Assembly (NCBI RefSeq): GCF_003286085.1 | Contig: NW_020825706.1 | Coordinates: 1,426,001-1,490,000 of the forward strand | Direction: 5' to 3' | DNA length: 64,000 nucleotides | Source: Drosophila persimilis | Taxonomy: Eukaryota > Arthropoda > Insecta > Diptera > Drosophilidae | Part shown: one piece after another, positions 10,020-21,539 of the stretch | Numbering within the stretch: the first letter of the stretch is position 1 | Layout: each line of letters starts with the position of its first letter | Made by a program: the position numbers and the translations under genes | The notes under the pieces: model-generated | Told to the model about the DNA's origin: nothing | Database searches by the model: none | Seen by the model: the letters and a program-made list of their open reading frames with translations, nothing else

Positions 10020-11390
10020 CTGTTGGGCAGCCATCATCAACTGCTCATAGCCGCCACAGCCGCAGCCACCGTCGCCGCTGCCGCAGTCGAGCCGCAACTG
10101 CCGCAATTGACGACGACGCCATCCACAGCCACCATCATACCCATAATAACCAATAACCAGACCCAGAATCAGAGCCACAACAACACCAACACAAACACAA
10201 CAACAACAAACAACAACAACCAGCAGGCGGTGTTCGAAAAAGCCATCACCATTTCGTCGATTGCGATTAAACGCAGGCCGACGCTGCCGCAGACGCCAGC
10301 AAGTGCCCCACAGGTGTTGTCGCCGTCGCCGAAACGCCAGTGTGCCGCCGCCGTCTCAGTGCTGCCCGTGACAGTTCCTGTGCCCGTGCCCGTGTCCGTG
10401 CAACCCCTGCAGCCCGTGCAAGTCCCAGTGCCAGCCAGCGCCCTCAAAGGACACCATCTGGGAAATCATCTGGGAAATCACATTGGAAGCCATCTTGGGA
10501 GCCAGCTGCAGCAGCACCCCCACCATCCGCACCACCAGCTGAGCTTCGCCCATCCCACACAGTTTGCGGCCGCCGTTGCCGCCCACCACCAGCAGCAGGC
10601 CCAGCAGCAGGCGCAACAGCAGCAGGTGCAACAGCAACAGGTTGCGTACGCAGTAGCGGCAGCACAGCAGCCACAGCTGCAACACCAGCAGCAACAGCAG
10701 CAGCAGGCGCAGCAGCAGGCACAGCAAGTGCAACAGCAGCAGCAGCGTCTGGCACAGTTCAATCAAGCGGCAGCCGCTGCCTTGCTCAACCAGCACTTGC
10801 AACACTCGGCGGCAGTGCACCAACAGCAGGTGGTGCAACAGCAACAGCAACAGGCAGCAGCAGCACAGCAGATCCAACAGCAACAGCAGCAGCAGCAACA
10901 ACAGTCGCTGGCCCACTACTACAGGCACCAGCCGTACGTGCAACAGCAACAGCACATTCTGCTGAGTGGCAACAGCAGCAGCAGCAGCAAACAGATCGCC
11001 AGCAACAGCAGCAGCCAACAGCAGCAACAACAACAACAACAACAGCCCGCACCAGCACCAGCAGCCGTTGCCGTTGCAGTTGCAGCAGCGACACCAGCAA
11101 CAGCCACCGTTGCCGCTGTACCCACGAGCGGCGGCAGCAGCAGTTTGCCGGACAGCCCCGCCCACGAATCGCACTCGCACGAATCGAACTCTGCCACGGC
11201 CTCAGCGCCAACGACACCCTCGCCGGCCGGCAGTGCCACAACAGCAGCCACCACAACAGTTGCAACAGCGTCAGGAGGCGTCAGCGACAGCAACAACAAC
11301 GCCGCCATAATGGAAAATCAAATGGCACTCGCCCCGTTGGGACTCTCGCAGAGCATGGACTCCGTTAATACGGCCAGCAACGAGGAAGAG
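10020..11390 (+). CDS. cpo: Couch potato, N-terminal low-complexity exon (partial; start codon uncertain)
   Basis: This exon encodes the polyQ N-terminal region of Couch potato, a nuclear RRM protein of the RBPMS family expressed in the nervous system and needed for normal adult behaviour. The exon spans 9983-11390. Order of regions: A/T/N-rich start; VP repeats (about 10370-10440); a GNHL-type four-residue repeat (about 10450-10510); H-rich; Q/A-rich runs (about 10580-10960); S/N/Q; A/P; S/T-rich; then MENQMALAPLGLSQSM and an acidic NEEE end. Glutamines use both CAG and CAA in this frame, which supports real coding. The donor GTGAGT is in phase 0; in Cpo the next residues begin the RRM, which lies outside the window. 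Start: an in-frame TGA at 9990 closes the frame 7 nt after the acceptor, and the first ATG in any frame is at 11310. I set the start at CTG 10020 (G at -3); TTG 10023 is the alternative. Gene identity rests on remembered sequence before the RRM. Confidence 0.8.
10450..10510 (+). repeat. cpo: 12-bp coding repeat (GNHL units)
   Basis: CATCTGGGAAAT recurs with drift, giving a four-residue period of HLGN, HLGN, HIGS, HLGS. It lies between the VP-repeat and the His-rich stretch of the cpo exon. Confidence 0.75.
10580..10960 (+). repeat. cpo: opa (CAG/CAA) repeat region of cpo
   Basis: Interrupted CAG/CAA tracts encode polyglutamine with Ala, Val, His and Leu interruptions. A second cluster is at about 10970-11045. 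The longest pure-Q stretch is about ten residues (near 10876-10905). The repeats are probably length-variable between individuals and species. Confidence 0.85.
11310..11312 (+). promoter_or_regulatory. cpo: First AUG of the exon, candidate alternative start
   Basis: ATG in the same frame as the polyQ region, with A at -3 and G at +4, a good Drosophila context. It opens 27 codons (MENQMALAP...NEEE) before the donor. Ribosomes scanning from the 5' end would meet no earlier AUG in this exon. Starting here would give Cpo without the polyQ region. This is inference from sequence. Confidence 0.5.
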
Positions 11391-11396
11391 GTGAGT
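11391..11396 (+). promoter_or_regulatory. cpo: 5' splice site (GTGAGT) of the cpo exon
   Basis: GAG|GTGAGT, a strong donor, falling exactly on a codon boundary after NEEE. If not used, the frame continues 54 codons to a TGA at 11553-11555. Confidence 0.9.
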
Positions 11397-11821
11397 GACA
11401 GACGACAGTGCCATTTTTCCCTTTTAGCCACTAAAGAAAAACAGAAGAGAAAAGAGTTTCCCTGCTACAAAAGTGACAGCTTGGGGAATACTTTCCACAG
11501 CAGAAAACTCCAGTCAAATGTAGAATTTGGGGCCAAAAAATTTACATTTTCATGAGGAAAAATGCAAATTATCTCGGGGACTGGGCCTATTTTTTTTCTT
11601 ACTCAAAAAAGTTTCACAAAAGTCACAAAAGATTCCATTCATTCCTATGGATATGTGTGTATGCATTTGTATAGGCACATTTGTATAGATACATATTGTA
11701 TAGCTACATTTATTTGGGTAGAGCCTTTCGTTTAGGGGACCATTTTTTTTAAAGTGATTTTTTTCAAAGAACAAAAATTATTCCTTGAGAAAAAAATATT
11801 TGATATCATAATTTGAGAGGA

Positions 11822-11905
11822 AAAAAATTATTTTCATAAGTAAAAAATATATTTATAGACGGATTAAGGAAAAAAAATTTTTTTTACTTATGAAAATAAT
11901 TTTTT
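11822..11905. repeat. 26-bp perfect inverted repeat with 32-nt loop
   Basis: The left arm 11822-11847 and right arm 11880-11905 are exact complements centred on ATTATTTTCATAAGT. A second, shorter palindrome follows (GATTAAGGA ... TCCTTAATC, about 11949-11983). The RNA could fold into an A/U-rich hairpin about 430 nt after the exon donor. Confidence 0.8.
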
Positions 11906-11999
11906 CTTTAATCAATAATACAACAAAATATGATACAAATAATTATATGATTAAGGAAAAAAATAATTTTTGTCCTTAATCAATCTATGAAATAAAGTA

Positions 12000-13770
12000 C
12001 CATATAAAATATATTTTATATATATCTTGCCTATTTTTGAATATGAATCATTTATCGCTTTAAAAAATCCCTTATCCGTCTAAAATCAATTTTCTTTAAA
12101 GATATTTTTCACTTACCTCAAAAGAAGAGAGATCTTTCCATAGATTTTGGTTCATTTCAGATCCTAAATCTTTTTAAAACTATTTTTGGTAGAATTTCCC
12201 ATCAAATATGACCTGCAGGGAGAAATTAAATTTTATTAATTACAAAATAAGTGCATTTTGCTCTCTTTAAATAGAAATATAAATCATCCCTTCATTTCCT
12301 TAATTCATATATAATTTCTACGTTCAGCGTATGAAGAAAAATTCTCGTGAATTAAATCCAAAAATAAAGAAAATCCTTGGAAATAAATCCAAAAATAAAG
12401 AAATTTCGCTTGAAATAAATCCCTCAAAGGGTGAAAGGCTTTCGCCCCCCTCGATTCGGTTTCATTTGTTCGGTAAAGACTTTCGCTTGATTTTCTGAAA
12501 ATATAATGATCGATATGTCGAGTGGTTGTACGCCTGCATTTCATTCACTCTCGCCCGCCCACACTCGAATCCGCACGAAGCACTCATGTCATTCCTCCCT
12601 GGCTCTCTTTCTGTGCCCCAAAGTGCGCGCTACATCAACTGGCAGCTCGGGCATAAGATTTTTATTCCATCGCCTTTTGTTTTTTCCTGTTTTTTCTTTT
12701 TTTTTCGGGGGCAGGATTCCTGCTGCTTTATGAAGCCAAAGGCTAGGCTAAGGGCAGGGGTTCTGCACTCGTGTAAGTGGCATGTGCAACCGGAGGATGC
12801 TGATGGCTGTTGCTGCCGCTGCCTCTGCCGCCTCTGCTGCTGTTGTTGTTGCTTACATTTTGATTATGCGCCTTGTCTTATGCTACACATATTTCACGCT
12901 GCTTCTGCCTCACGCCTTGCCCCTGCCTTCTGTCCTTTCATATTTCTTTCGGCATCACGGCGGCGGCCTCGTGTGGAGCTCTTTGCCACGCGTAATCCAC
13001 GCGGCACGTGCCCTGCATGCCCCCCTCCCCCCCCCCCCCCGCAAACTACATTGCGTTTCGCTGCGTTGCCTTCATGTCAAGTGGGATACGTGGCCTTACA
13101 TGCCCCTCTTCCCTCATGCCCTGCCCCCTAAAAATCCAAGCGATGCGTTAAATTTGATTTCATCCTTGATAAAAAGGTTGCCTCCTTCTTCTACTTTTTT
13201 CCTCGATTATGAATTTTTTCTTTACTTTGAGCGCGTGATTTTGGAAAATTTAAAAAGCGAGAAAAAAGCAAAGAGAGAAGAGTCTAAGCGAAAGACTTGG
13301 AGTCGCTGCAACATTTCCATCTTCTGCCGAATGCAATCCTTAAAGAGGTGTCCTCCTCCTCCATCCTTCTTCTTCTGTGGAAAATGCATTCCATTCTCGT
13401 AACTCCTTTTGCGCATTAAAAATGCATCAATCACATGAGGGGGGAAACCCTTTACCATCAAAAAGAAAGTAAAGTGCAAAAGAGATAAACTTTCTCCTTA
13501 GTAAAAATGTGAAATACTTCTGACTGGCACAGGTCCTAAATTAATCAAAAAAAATATATACGAAGGCAATTTTCGAGTGGAAAAAACCTGAGATAAAAGA
13601 TGAGATTGCGAAGGTAAAGGATACGGGGAAAATGGTATGGGTATCAAGGTGAGAAGAGTGCATAAAAATGGTGGAGAAAACTACGGGAATGTGGTATGAA
13701 AATTTTAAAAAAAGTATCTACAAAATACTTGGAGAAATGGAACTTGCAAGTAGAGTTCGGAAATGTATAG
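12000..13770. other. Intron segment, little structure
   Basis: A/T-rich, with a short duplicated AAATCCAAAAATAAAG motif (12355-12402) and a 14-nt C run (13027-13040). The open frames across 12526-13402 are low-complexity and lack coding character. No gene seen. Confidence 0.6.
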
Positions 13771-13774
13771 ATTG

Positions 13775-14420
13775 TTATCGACTATTATCAAAAATTATCG
13801 ATTTCATTGACCAATATTTTTTAGACTAAAATTATTGCTAAATGTCTTCGATAACCGACGATAATTATCGATATCATTAACCAAAATATTTCGATATACA
13901 TTATTATCGAATGTTTCCGATAACTACCGATTAGTATCGATAACTAACGAGTATTATCAATAACTAGCGATTATTATGTATCCCATTCAAAAATGTAGAT
14001 TAATTATTACCCCATTTGATGACTAATATACAAAATAACCGATAAAAAGTAGTATTTAATTCTACCATTAACTACCAACCAATATCGACTGTTATCGATA
14101 CCGATTACTAAAATTAAAACTAATTATTATTTAATTTTGGCAATGTCTAACTTATATCACGATTTATTATAATGAAATTTTGGCAATATCCATCTATATT
14201 GATAATAAATTGAGCTAAATTTTGACCAAATTGTATCGCTCACTATCGATAGAAAGCTTTATGATTATATATCAGTTAAGCGGCTATTATCGATATCGAT
14301 AAATTATATAGAAACAAGTTTTTATTGAATTTAAGCCATGCCTATGAAAAGTTTCGATATAGAAAACCAATACTGAACAGTTAATATGAAAAGCTATCGA
14401 TTACTATCGATAGAAATCTT
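13775..14420. repeat. CGATA / TATCGATA-rich degenerate array (3rd)
   Basis: About 650 nt with dense TTATCGAT, TATCGATA and CGATTA words, including overlapping TATCGATATCGATA near 14290 and TATCGATA near 14252 and 14407. Spacing is irregular and the sequence is A/T-rich. Confidence 0.75.
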
Positions 14421-16885
14421 TTTGATTGGCTGGCAAGCTGTTGAAAGACAGAGGATGATAGAAACTGAGGAGAGCTCAAGGGCACCGCGATGTTTTGTGT
14501 GAAATCTACAGGAAAAAGATACTCCAACTCGAAAAAAAAGATATGCAGGGATGCATTATAGAGAGTGCTACAAAGAGAGAGGGTGGGGGGCGGTGTGTAT
14601 ATGAATTTGAGTCGTTGAACTGCAGCCAGCAGCCTGCAGCCTGATTCTTCTTCCATCTCTGACTCTCCCTCTAGCCCTGATTCTCTCTGTCTCTGCCTCA
14701 TCACTCTCTATCTCTCTCTCTCCCTTTCTCTCTCTCTGTCTCATTTTTTCTTTGCTCTATTCATTCACACTGAGACTGCAGTGAGACTTCATTTGTATTT
14801 ATGAGTATTCATTCCTGCACCCATACTGCCACCTGTCTTGGCCTCTTGTGCCACACTCCACATGTGGCATGTATATGTGTTTGTGTGTTTGTGTGTGGCT
14901 GTTGCATGAATTATTGATAAGTCAATTAAAAAAGTATGACAGCGACTGATGGTTGGTAAATATTTTACACAGGCCGAAAACTCAAGAAGGGATACACTCC
15001 TGAGAGGGTGGGGAGAGAGAGTACTGGACTGACAGCTTGATTCCAGGTGGTATATGGGCATATCCCTTGGATGTTTGCTTGTCATCTGCAGCAGCCAGCC
15101 GCAGCAGTGCAACATATTGCTTTTCTTTCATTTTAAACGGTTTTGATGTGGCAAGAAAGGCAATTCCCCCTGCCTTGCTTAGAGGCGGCTTTAAGTGACC
15201 AGAAAATAGGGGGGCACACACACAGCAGGGGCCATCGAGCAGTCAAGTGTGTGCATCGTGCCATGTCAAATCCACAGTGTGTTGGTGTGTTTGTGCAACA
15301 TGCAATCGAGTAGCACTGTGCCCCCTCCCCGCAGTGCCCCCCGCTCCATCCTCTCGACAAACTTTGTGGCATCACGTCCTGCCAGTGCCACAGTGGCCCC
15401 TGCCTTTGTTTAAATGCAAAATGTGAAAATATATAGAAATAAACTTAATAAAACTTGTCACACAGCGACAGACGGACAGAGAGAGAGAGATGTGTCCTGT
15501 TGCCTCTCGAGGCACAACCTTCTGTGACATCACATCCTCCTGGCAGCAGCAGCAGCAGCAGAAAGAGAGCAGTTGCGCACAATTAAACTTTTAACTTTTT
15601 GGAATTTGCTTACCCCTCAGAGAAGACCTCAAAGGATGCAAGGACCTACACGTCTAGATATTCCACATTTTTGTCAGGCTGCCGGCTGCTGCACTCAACG
15701 GAAATTGCCATGTGCCAAAATGGCAGGCCACCCCCCACCCTCCACCCTCCCGCCTGCCACTCATTTTCCTACCCCATTTTCCTTCCTCTTCCCCCCTCCC
15801 TCTGTGCTGTCTGTGGGACAGCTTTTCTAGTTGTAGTTTTTCTTGGCTCATTTTTTTCAATTTGCTTATTTATTTGCTTGCGAAATGCAAATAAAATAAG
15901 GCCCCGGATCCCCCCCAAAAAAGTTGGGAAAAACTTTTGTTAGTGCTTTTGGCCGCAAACTGTTGCTCTCCCTCACACAGGCGCTGTCTCGCCCTCTCCC
16001 TCTCTCTCTTCGTATCTATAAATAAAAAACCAAAGCTTTTTGGACCAATGAATTTTTGTTGCTAAACAATTCGCACGCCTCGCCAAAGAGCGATCTCTGT
16101 TTTCCCATTTCCCATTTCAACTCTTTCCTCTCTCTCCCTCTCTCCCTCTCTCGCTCTGCGGGAAAGCCAAATGTCAACCGTATTGTATGGGTATTTTATT
16201 TACTTTTGCTTTACATTTGCATTTTCCCCCCCTCCACCTGTCGTTGGGGAGGGGGTTTTTCCCATTTTTTGACAAGGCTTTTAAGCCCCTGACATCAATG
16301 CAGTTCCACACAAATTGCTTTACGTGGTCCGACAAAAAAAGAGGAGGAAAATGTCCGGTGCAAAAATTCCATTTCCAATTTCGGCTACCTGAAACAGTCT
16401 CCTTTTCTCCAAGTCCTTGAGCGCCATTAGCCAAGTGGCACCCCCTTGAGTTTGGGGTTAAAAAAAAAACAAAAAAAAAACAAAAACTGAAAAAAAAGTG
16501 CCAAGAAGTTGGCTTTTCTTTCGCCATTTGGTGGCTTAATTCAATTTGCGTTTAAGACAATTTTTGGCACTAAATGAAATTATTAAAAGGTTCCAACAGG
16601 AAGGAAGGAAAGTGGAAGTGGAAGTGGAAGTAGACTCCACTCTCTCTCTCTCTCACTCCCTCTCTCTGTCGCTGAAGATGTTATCGGAAATAATTTGTGT
16701 TAAACTAAAGCGACAAAATCAAATTGCAAGCCGATGAAAGATAGTCAAGGACCAAGGACCCCGAACAGGCAGTAACAAAAACGAGTTTAGTGAGAGAGAA
16801 AATAGAGAACTGCCGTTAAGCTAAGTGATGCACTGAGCAAAAAGGGGGGAGATTGGAGATAGGCACAATAGACATTTATCCATAA
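14421..16885. other. Intron segment with pyrimidine/GA tracts
   Basis: CT-rich stretches near 14700-14745, 15770-15800, 16000-16010, 16125-16155 and 16640-16670, GA near 15478-15490, a CAG run near 15546-15561, and poly-A tracts at 16460-16500. Otherwise ordinary sequence; no gene recognised. Confidence 0.6.
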
Positions 16886-16889
16886 TATT

Positions 16890-17945
16890 AAGTTTTTCAA
16901 TCGATAACATTCGCTAGTAATCGATAAGCCTAACATTATTGTTAGTCCCTTATTTAAATGTAAATATATAGACATTACACTCCATAATCCGTCCGATGTC
17001 GATATTAATCGATATAACTTGATCAAATTCTTAAATAATAGCAAAATTGTTATCGATTTTTTACTAAATACAATAATATAGCTAAGATATCGATAGTACT
17101 CCATATTAATCAACATTAATCCGTGTGGATATTTGTTTTGATGTCCATAATAATCGAAGTACTCGATGGCATTCGTAAATAACAGAAACATGGTTATCGA
17201 TAATTCATTAAATTAATTCATCTAGATAAGTAATCGATAGTACCAAATAATAATCGTTTCGATAATGGTAATCGACCATAATCTTGGCGATGTTTTGGTT
17301 TCGATAATAGTCGATATTACTCGATGAAAAACAACATGGTAATCGATTACCGAATAAATATGACAGCATCTAGATAAGATATCGATAGTACTGCATACTA
17401 ATCGAAAATAATCCATGTGTATATCTGTTTCGATGTCGATAATAATCGATAACATCGATCGGTAGAATTAGTAAATAACAGCAACATGGTTACCGATTAC
17501 CTATGAAATATTACTGCATCTGGATAAGATAACAATAGTACTCCAAAAAAATCGACCATCATCTTTGTGGATAATTGTCTTGCGACAAATAGCCGATAGT
17601 ACCGATAGCATTCATTAATGACAACAACGTGATTATCGATTTCCGATATCATCTGGATATTACTCAATAATAATCGTTTCGATTAGATTCAATAACAATC
17701 TATATCAAGAATGGTTTTGTGATCGATAACGATAACATTACATATTAGTCCAAATTGACATATCGATAATAATCGATAATTTATGTAAAAATTCGTTAAT
17801 AATCTATATAACTATTAATTTGATGTGGGATCATCAATCTATAGGATATTGACACCAATACAACAGTGTTTGAAACGATATTTTGCCCTCTTCGGGTTCC
17901 TAGTTCTTAGACATCGATAAATATTCGATAAAATGACATTCGATA
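16890..17945. repeat. CGATA array (4th) with ~148-bp higher-order tandem unit
   Basis: A block with TAGATAAG.TATCGATAGTAC recurs at about 17081, 17223, 17371 and 17521, with a diverged copy near 17654. Steps are 144, 148, 150 and 133 nt. Within units, AACA.CATGGTTATCGATT and AATAATCGA motifs also recur in register. Many TATCGATA and AATCGATA words occur. This is a true tandem array rather than scattered motifs. Confidence 0.8.
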
Positions 17946-20900
17946 CCACTTTTTGAAGCCTCTAAGCTCCCATTTCAATGAATTTCCCTAGATTTCTATG
18001 ACCCGTTTCTTTCTCCCAGTGTTTCACACTTTCCCAAGGTTTTCGTATAATTTTCAGCGGCTTTTGGTGGAGAGAAGTTCGCCTTATCCCTGCACTCTCA
18101 TCGGAATGGTTTCGACCTTTTGGCGATTGTCAGGGGGGAGTGGATGGGTGGTGGGGCGGAGGGGGCGAAATGTGCTACGTGACTGTTGGCAGGTGTCTCT
18201 GATTACACTTCAATTAATAAAACAAACGCCATGCCACACAGATCAGTGCTCATATGACAGTTTCCTCTCTCACCGCCCCCCTCTCCTCCTCCTCTTTCTC
18301 TGGTGGTCTCTCATTATGCATTTAACATGCATTAACCTACCGCCGGTGTGTAATGCAATTAAAAATGCCAACAGAACACATAAATTACTCGCTTAAATAA
18401 TGCAGAAATTAATAAGTTGCTGGCCCAGCCATAACTTTTAATTACCTCATATGCGTAGGAGGGAGAGAGAGAGAGAGAAAGAGAGGGGGAGAGCTCTGAT
18501 GAAGATGAAAAGTGCAGCCAGCCAGCCAGCCAGCCGCCATGAACTCTGACATCAAACTGCAGGAACCTGCTCTTTGCTCTCCTTTGGGCTTCTCGTTTAA
18601 TAACGTGCTCAAAGCCCCCATCCCAACACCAACCCCAACCCCCCGGGGGTCCTCCCACGGACATCGTAAACTGGTGAAGGCTCTTGCCTTCTTTTGGAGA
18701 TTTTCTGTCGCTCATTACAAACGGGGACGGATATGGCACCCACGAGAATGATTCCATGCGAAGCAGGGTGCCCCTTAAAACTCATTAGCCCTGTTTCTCT
18801 CTCTCTCTCTCTCTCTCTCTCCATCTGTCTCTGTCTCTAACTCGGTTTTTCCCTGTCTCTGTCCCAGGTTTTCCTTGTCTCTGTCTTGGTTTTTCCTTGT
18901 TTATGCGTGGCCATCAAATCGACAGAACATGCAAACGCCTCATAAACGTAGACAGAGAGAAAGAGAGACTCCAACCATCAAGAAAAATGCCAAGAAAAAA
19001 GATAGACAGAAAGAAAAGCAAGTAATTAAAGCACAATAAAAATGGTTTTCATCTAAGGAGTAGGAAATAATGCGGATAGTCTTTTGGGGGTTAAAAACAA
19101 GATTTAGATTGATGCGAAGGGTGAAGGGTCACGAGTATTAGGATAAAGTAGGGTTACTACAATTATGAAGATTAATTGCTGGCTAGAAAGTGCTTAAATT
19201 TTAGCAAGTGATAATTTCAGAACATTTGAGAAACCCTTTATTTACAATTAACCTAATTTTTAGGACAAAATGCCCTCTATAGGGAGGGTTTTTATTTTGT
19301 TGTTTAAAAAGAAAACAGATTAAGAAATAAGGTTATTATATTTTAATTTTTTTATTATTTATTTATTATAATTTATATTTATTTATATTTTTTTATAATA
19401 TGTACATATTTATATATATTATAATATATATTATATTATATTTATAAATTTATTTTTATTTATTATAATTAGGATTGTATTTTGTATTTTTGATTATAAA
19501 ATAATATCACTGATACAAATTATTGTGTTTGCTGTTACTGTTAGAGCAACTTATACAACAGTCACAGAAAAATTACAATGATTTACAAAAATAAAAAAAA
19601 ATTCGTGTCAGATGAATTTGGATGAGAATATTATTTGGTTCAATTATCTGTCCAGGTTTTCTAGAATAAGTAATCGATATTCAATGAATATTAGATACAA
19701 CGATAGCTGGCTCGATAAATGTATCTGGCTTAGATTCAATGTTGCTGAGTCTGAGCAGAGACTGAGCGAGAGAAAGCGTCTCAGATGAGCATGTTGCAGG
19801 TGTTGGTCAAGAGGATCACAAGAGAAGAGAGGAGGTCGAGGCGCCGCTTCATATTTATGAGGCTCCGACATGTAAATATATATTCCTAGAATCTAAAGAT
19901 TTCCCATGGAATTATGTGGAAATTTGTATGGAAATTATGGGATTTAATATGCCATCCTTTAATTCCTACAAAGGTCTCTTTCTTTCCAAAGAAAAAGACA
20001 CCCGTACCGATTTTTTTTTAAAGGAAATCTCTCATTAAATTTCTAAGACTTGAGAGGGTACTTTATAGTCATTCATTCAGACCGTTTAAAAGCCTTAAGG
20101 ATATTCTTTTAAAGTTATATAGCCTATAAGCTATACAAGGAACACACAAGGGAAAAAAAATAAAAAACAATTATCTCTTCAAAAACATTTAAATTCTCCA
20201 CTAAAAATATCTTACACCTCTTGAAAAATATCCCTCCATAAAATATATTTCTCCCCAGGTTTCCTTTCTTTACAATTGAATTAAAACGTTTTTCTCAATT
20301 GCATCCTAAGAAAATGCATAGCTTTTCCAAGCATAAAAATGCCACCTCTTTAGATGCATCGCTCTTTTCTCACTATTTTTTTCTCTCTCTGTCTTCTCTA
20401 TTCATTGCACATTTCTTAATATTTTTGCCGTATTTTTCTTTGTTACCCATAAATATTTTTGGCAAATTTCCCATTTCCCGACGTGTTACAAAATGTAGCT
20501 CTTTAAAGCAGATCTTTCTTCCTCTACATTCGCTCTCTCTTTACCCTTTCCATTCTTATTTTCTTCCTCTTTTTATCTCTCATACAATAAATAAGGACAC
20601 GAGTGTAAACACACGCAATATGTGTAGAAGAAATGTTGCTGACAATTGCAACAATTTCCGGTGTTGGTCAGCAGTCAGCAGTGGGGTTTCCCCCCACTTC
20701 CATCAACCCTTGGCCCCCCCTGCTGACCCCCTGCTGCCCCCTTTTCCGCTTCATATGCATTGCGACATCTGCTGTCTGCTGCCATTTTTATGATTATTAT
20801 AAGTTGTGTTTTTTTTCCTTGCCTTTTTTCTGTTGGAGGTGTGGTGGCAGGATTTTTTCTTTTTGGTGTGGAAAATTTTACTTAGTATTTTTCCTGCTTC

Positions 20901-21535
20901 GTGATGTTCCTGGTTCCTGTTCCTGTTGCTGCTGCCGTTTTTCTTTCTTTCTGTTGTGTCATCATCGACACGCAAGTCAAACAAATCACCAAACAAATAA
21001 GTGCAAAAGGACCATCATTTTGGTGGGTCCCCCCGCAACGGTGGCGGGGCACTGGGTGGGGTAACGGTAAATGAAAAGATTCAAAGAGGACCTGCCCCTG
21101 CCCCTGTCTTTCGGGTAAACAAAAAATCGTGACTAGGCCGCAGAACAACAAAGAAAACAGAAAACAGAAACAAATATATGATGTGCCTCTCTTTAGTGTT
21201 TTTTCGGCGAGAGAGAGAGAAGGGTATGATGATTTTTTAGTAGGTTTTGGCAAATGATAGTCTTCCTTAGAAGGTAGAAAATATATATAGGATTTACAAG
21301 GATATTTTCAGTATATTTTCTTAAAGGTTTTTATTATGGAGAAAGAGGTAGCATCTCTTTTATTATTTCAGGATATTATTAAGAGATTCCATGAAGATAG
21401 TATGTTGCTTTTTTTAGCAGAAATTTGTAGAGGTTGTTCGTGTTCCAAGCTATTCCTATCGCTGTAGATCTATAAAAATCTCTAGCATTTTAAGTTCATA
21501 AGAAAATTATATAAATTTCAGAAATCCTGAAACCA
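17946..21535. other. Intron segment, mostly unremarkable
   Basis: Holds a CAGC run (18515-18533), (CT)n at 18796-18820, and an A/T-rich near-palindromic stretch at about 19330-19470 built of TTATATTTA/ATATATTATAATA. Open frames up to 164 codons (around 20300-21250) are pyrimidine- or Cys-rich low-complexity translations. No gene recognised. Confidence 0.6.
18796..18820. repeat. (CT)n microsatellite
   Basis: About 12 uninterrupted CT units, followed by looser TCTGTCTC repeats and a duplicated CGGTTTTTCC/GGTTTTCCTTGTCTCTG motif to about 18900. Confidence 0.9.
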
Positions 21536-21539
21536 ACAT

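Noticed and set aside
10340-11368. 342-codon open frame in a second frame of the cpo exon, and several minus-strand frames (up to 274 codons)
   Set aside because: GC-rich CAG/CAA sequence rarely makes stops in any frame. The glutamine CAG/CAA mixture and the match to Cpo before the RRM support only the frame of 10020-11390.
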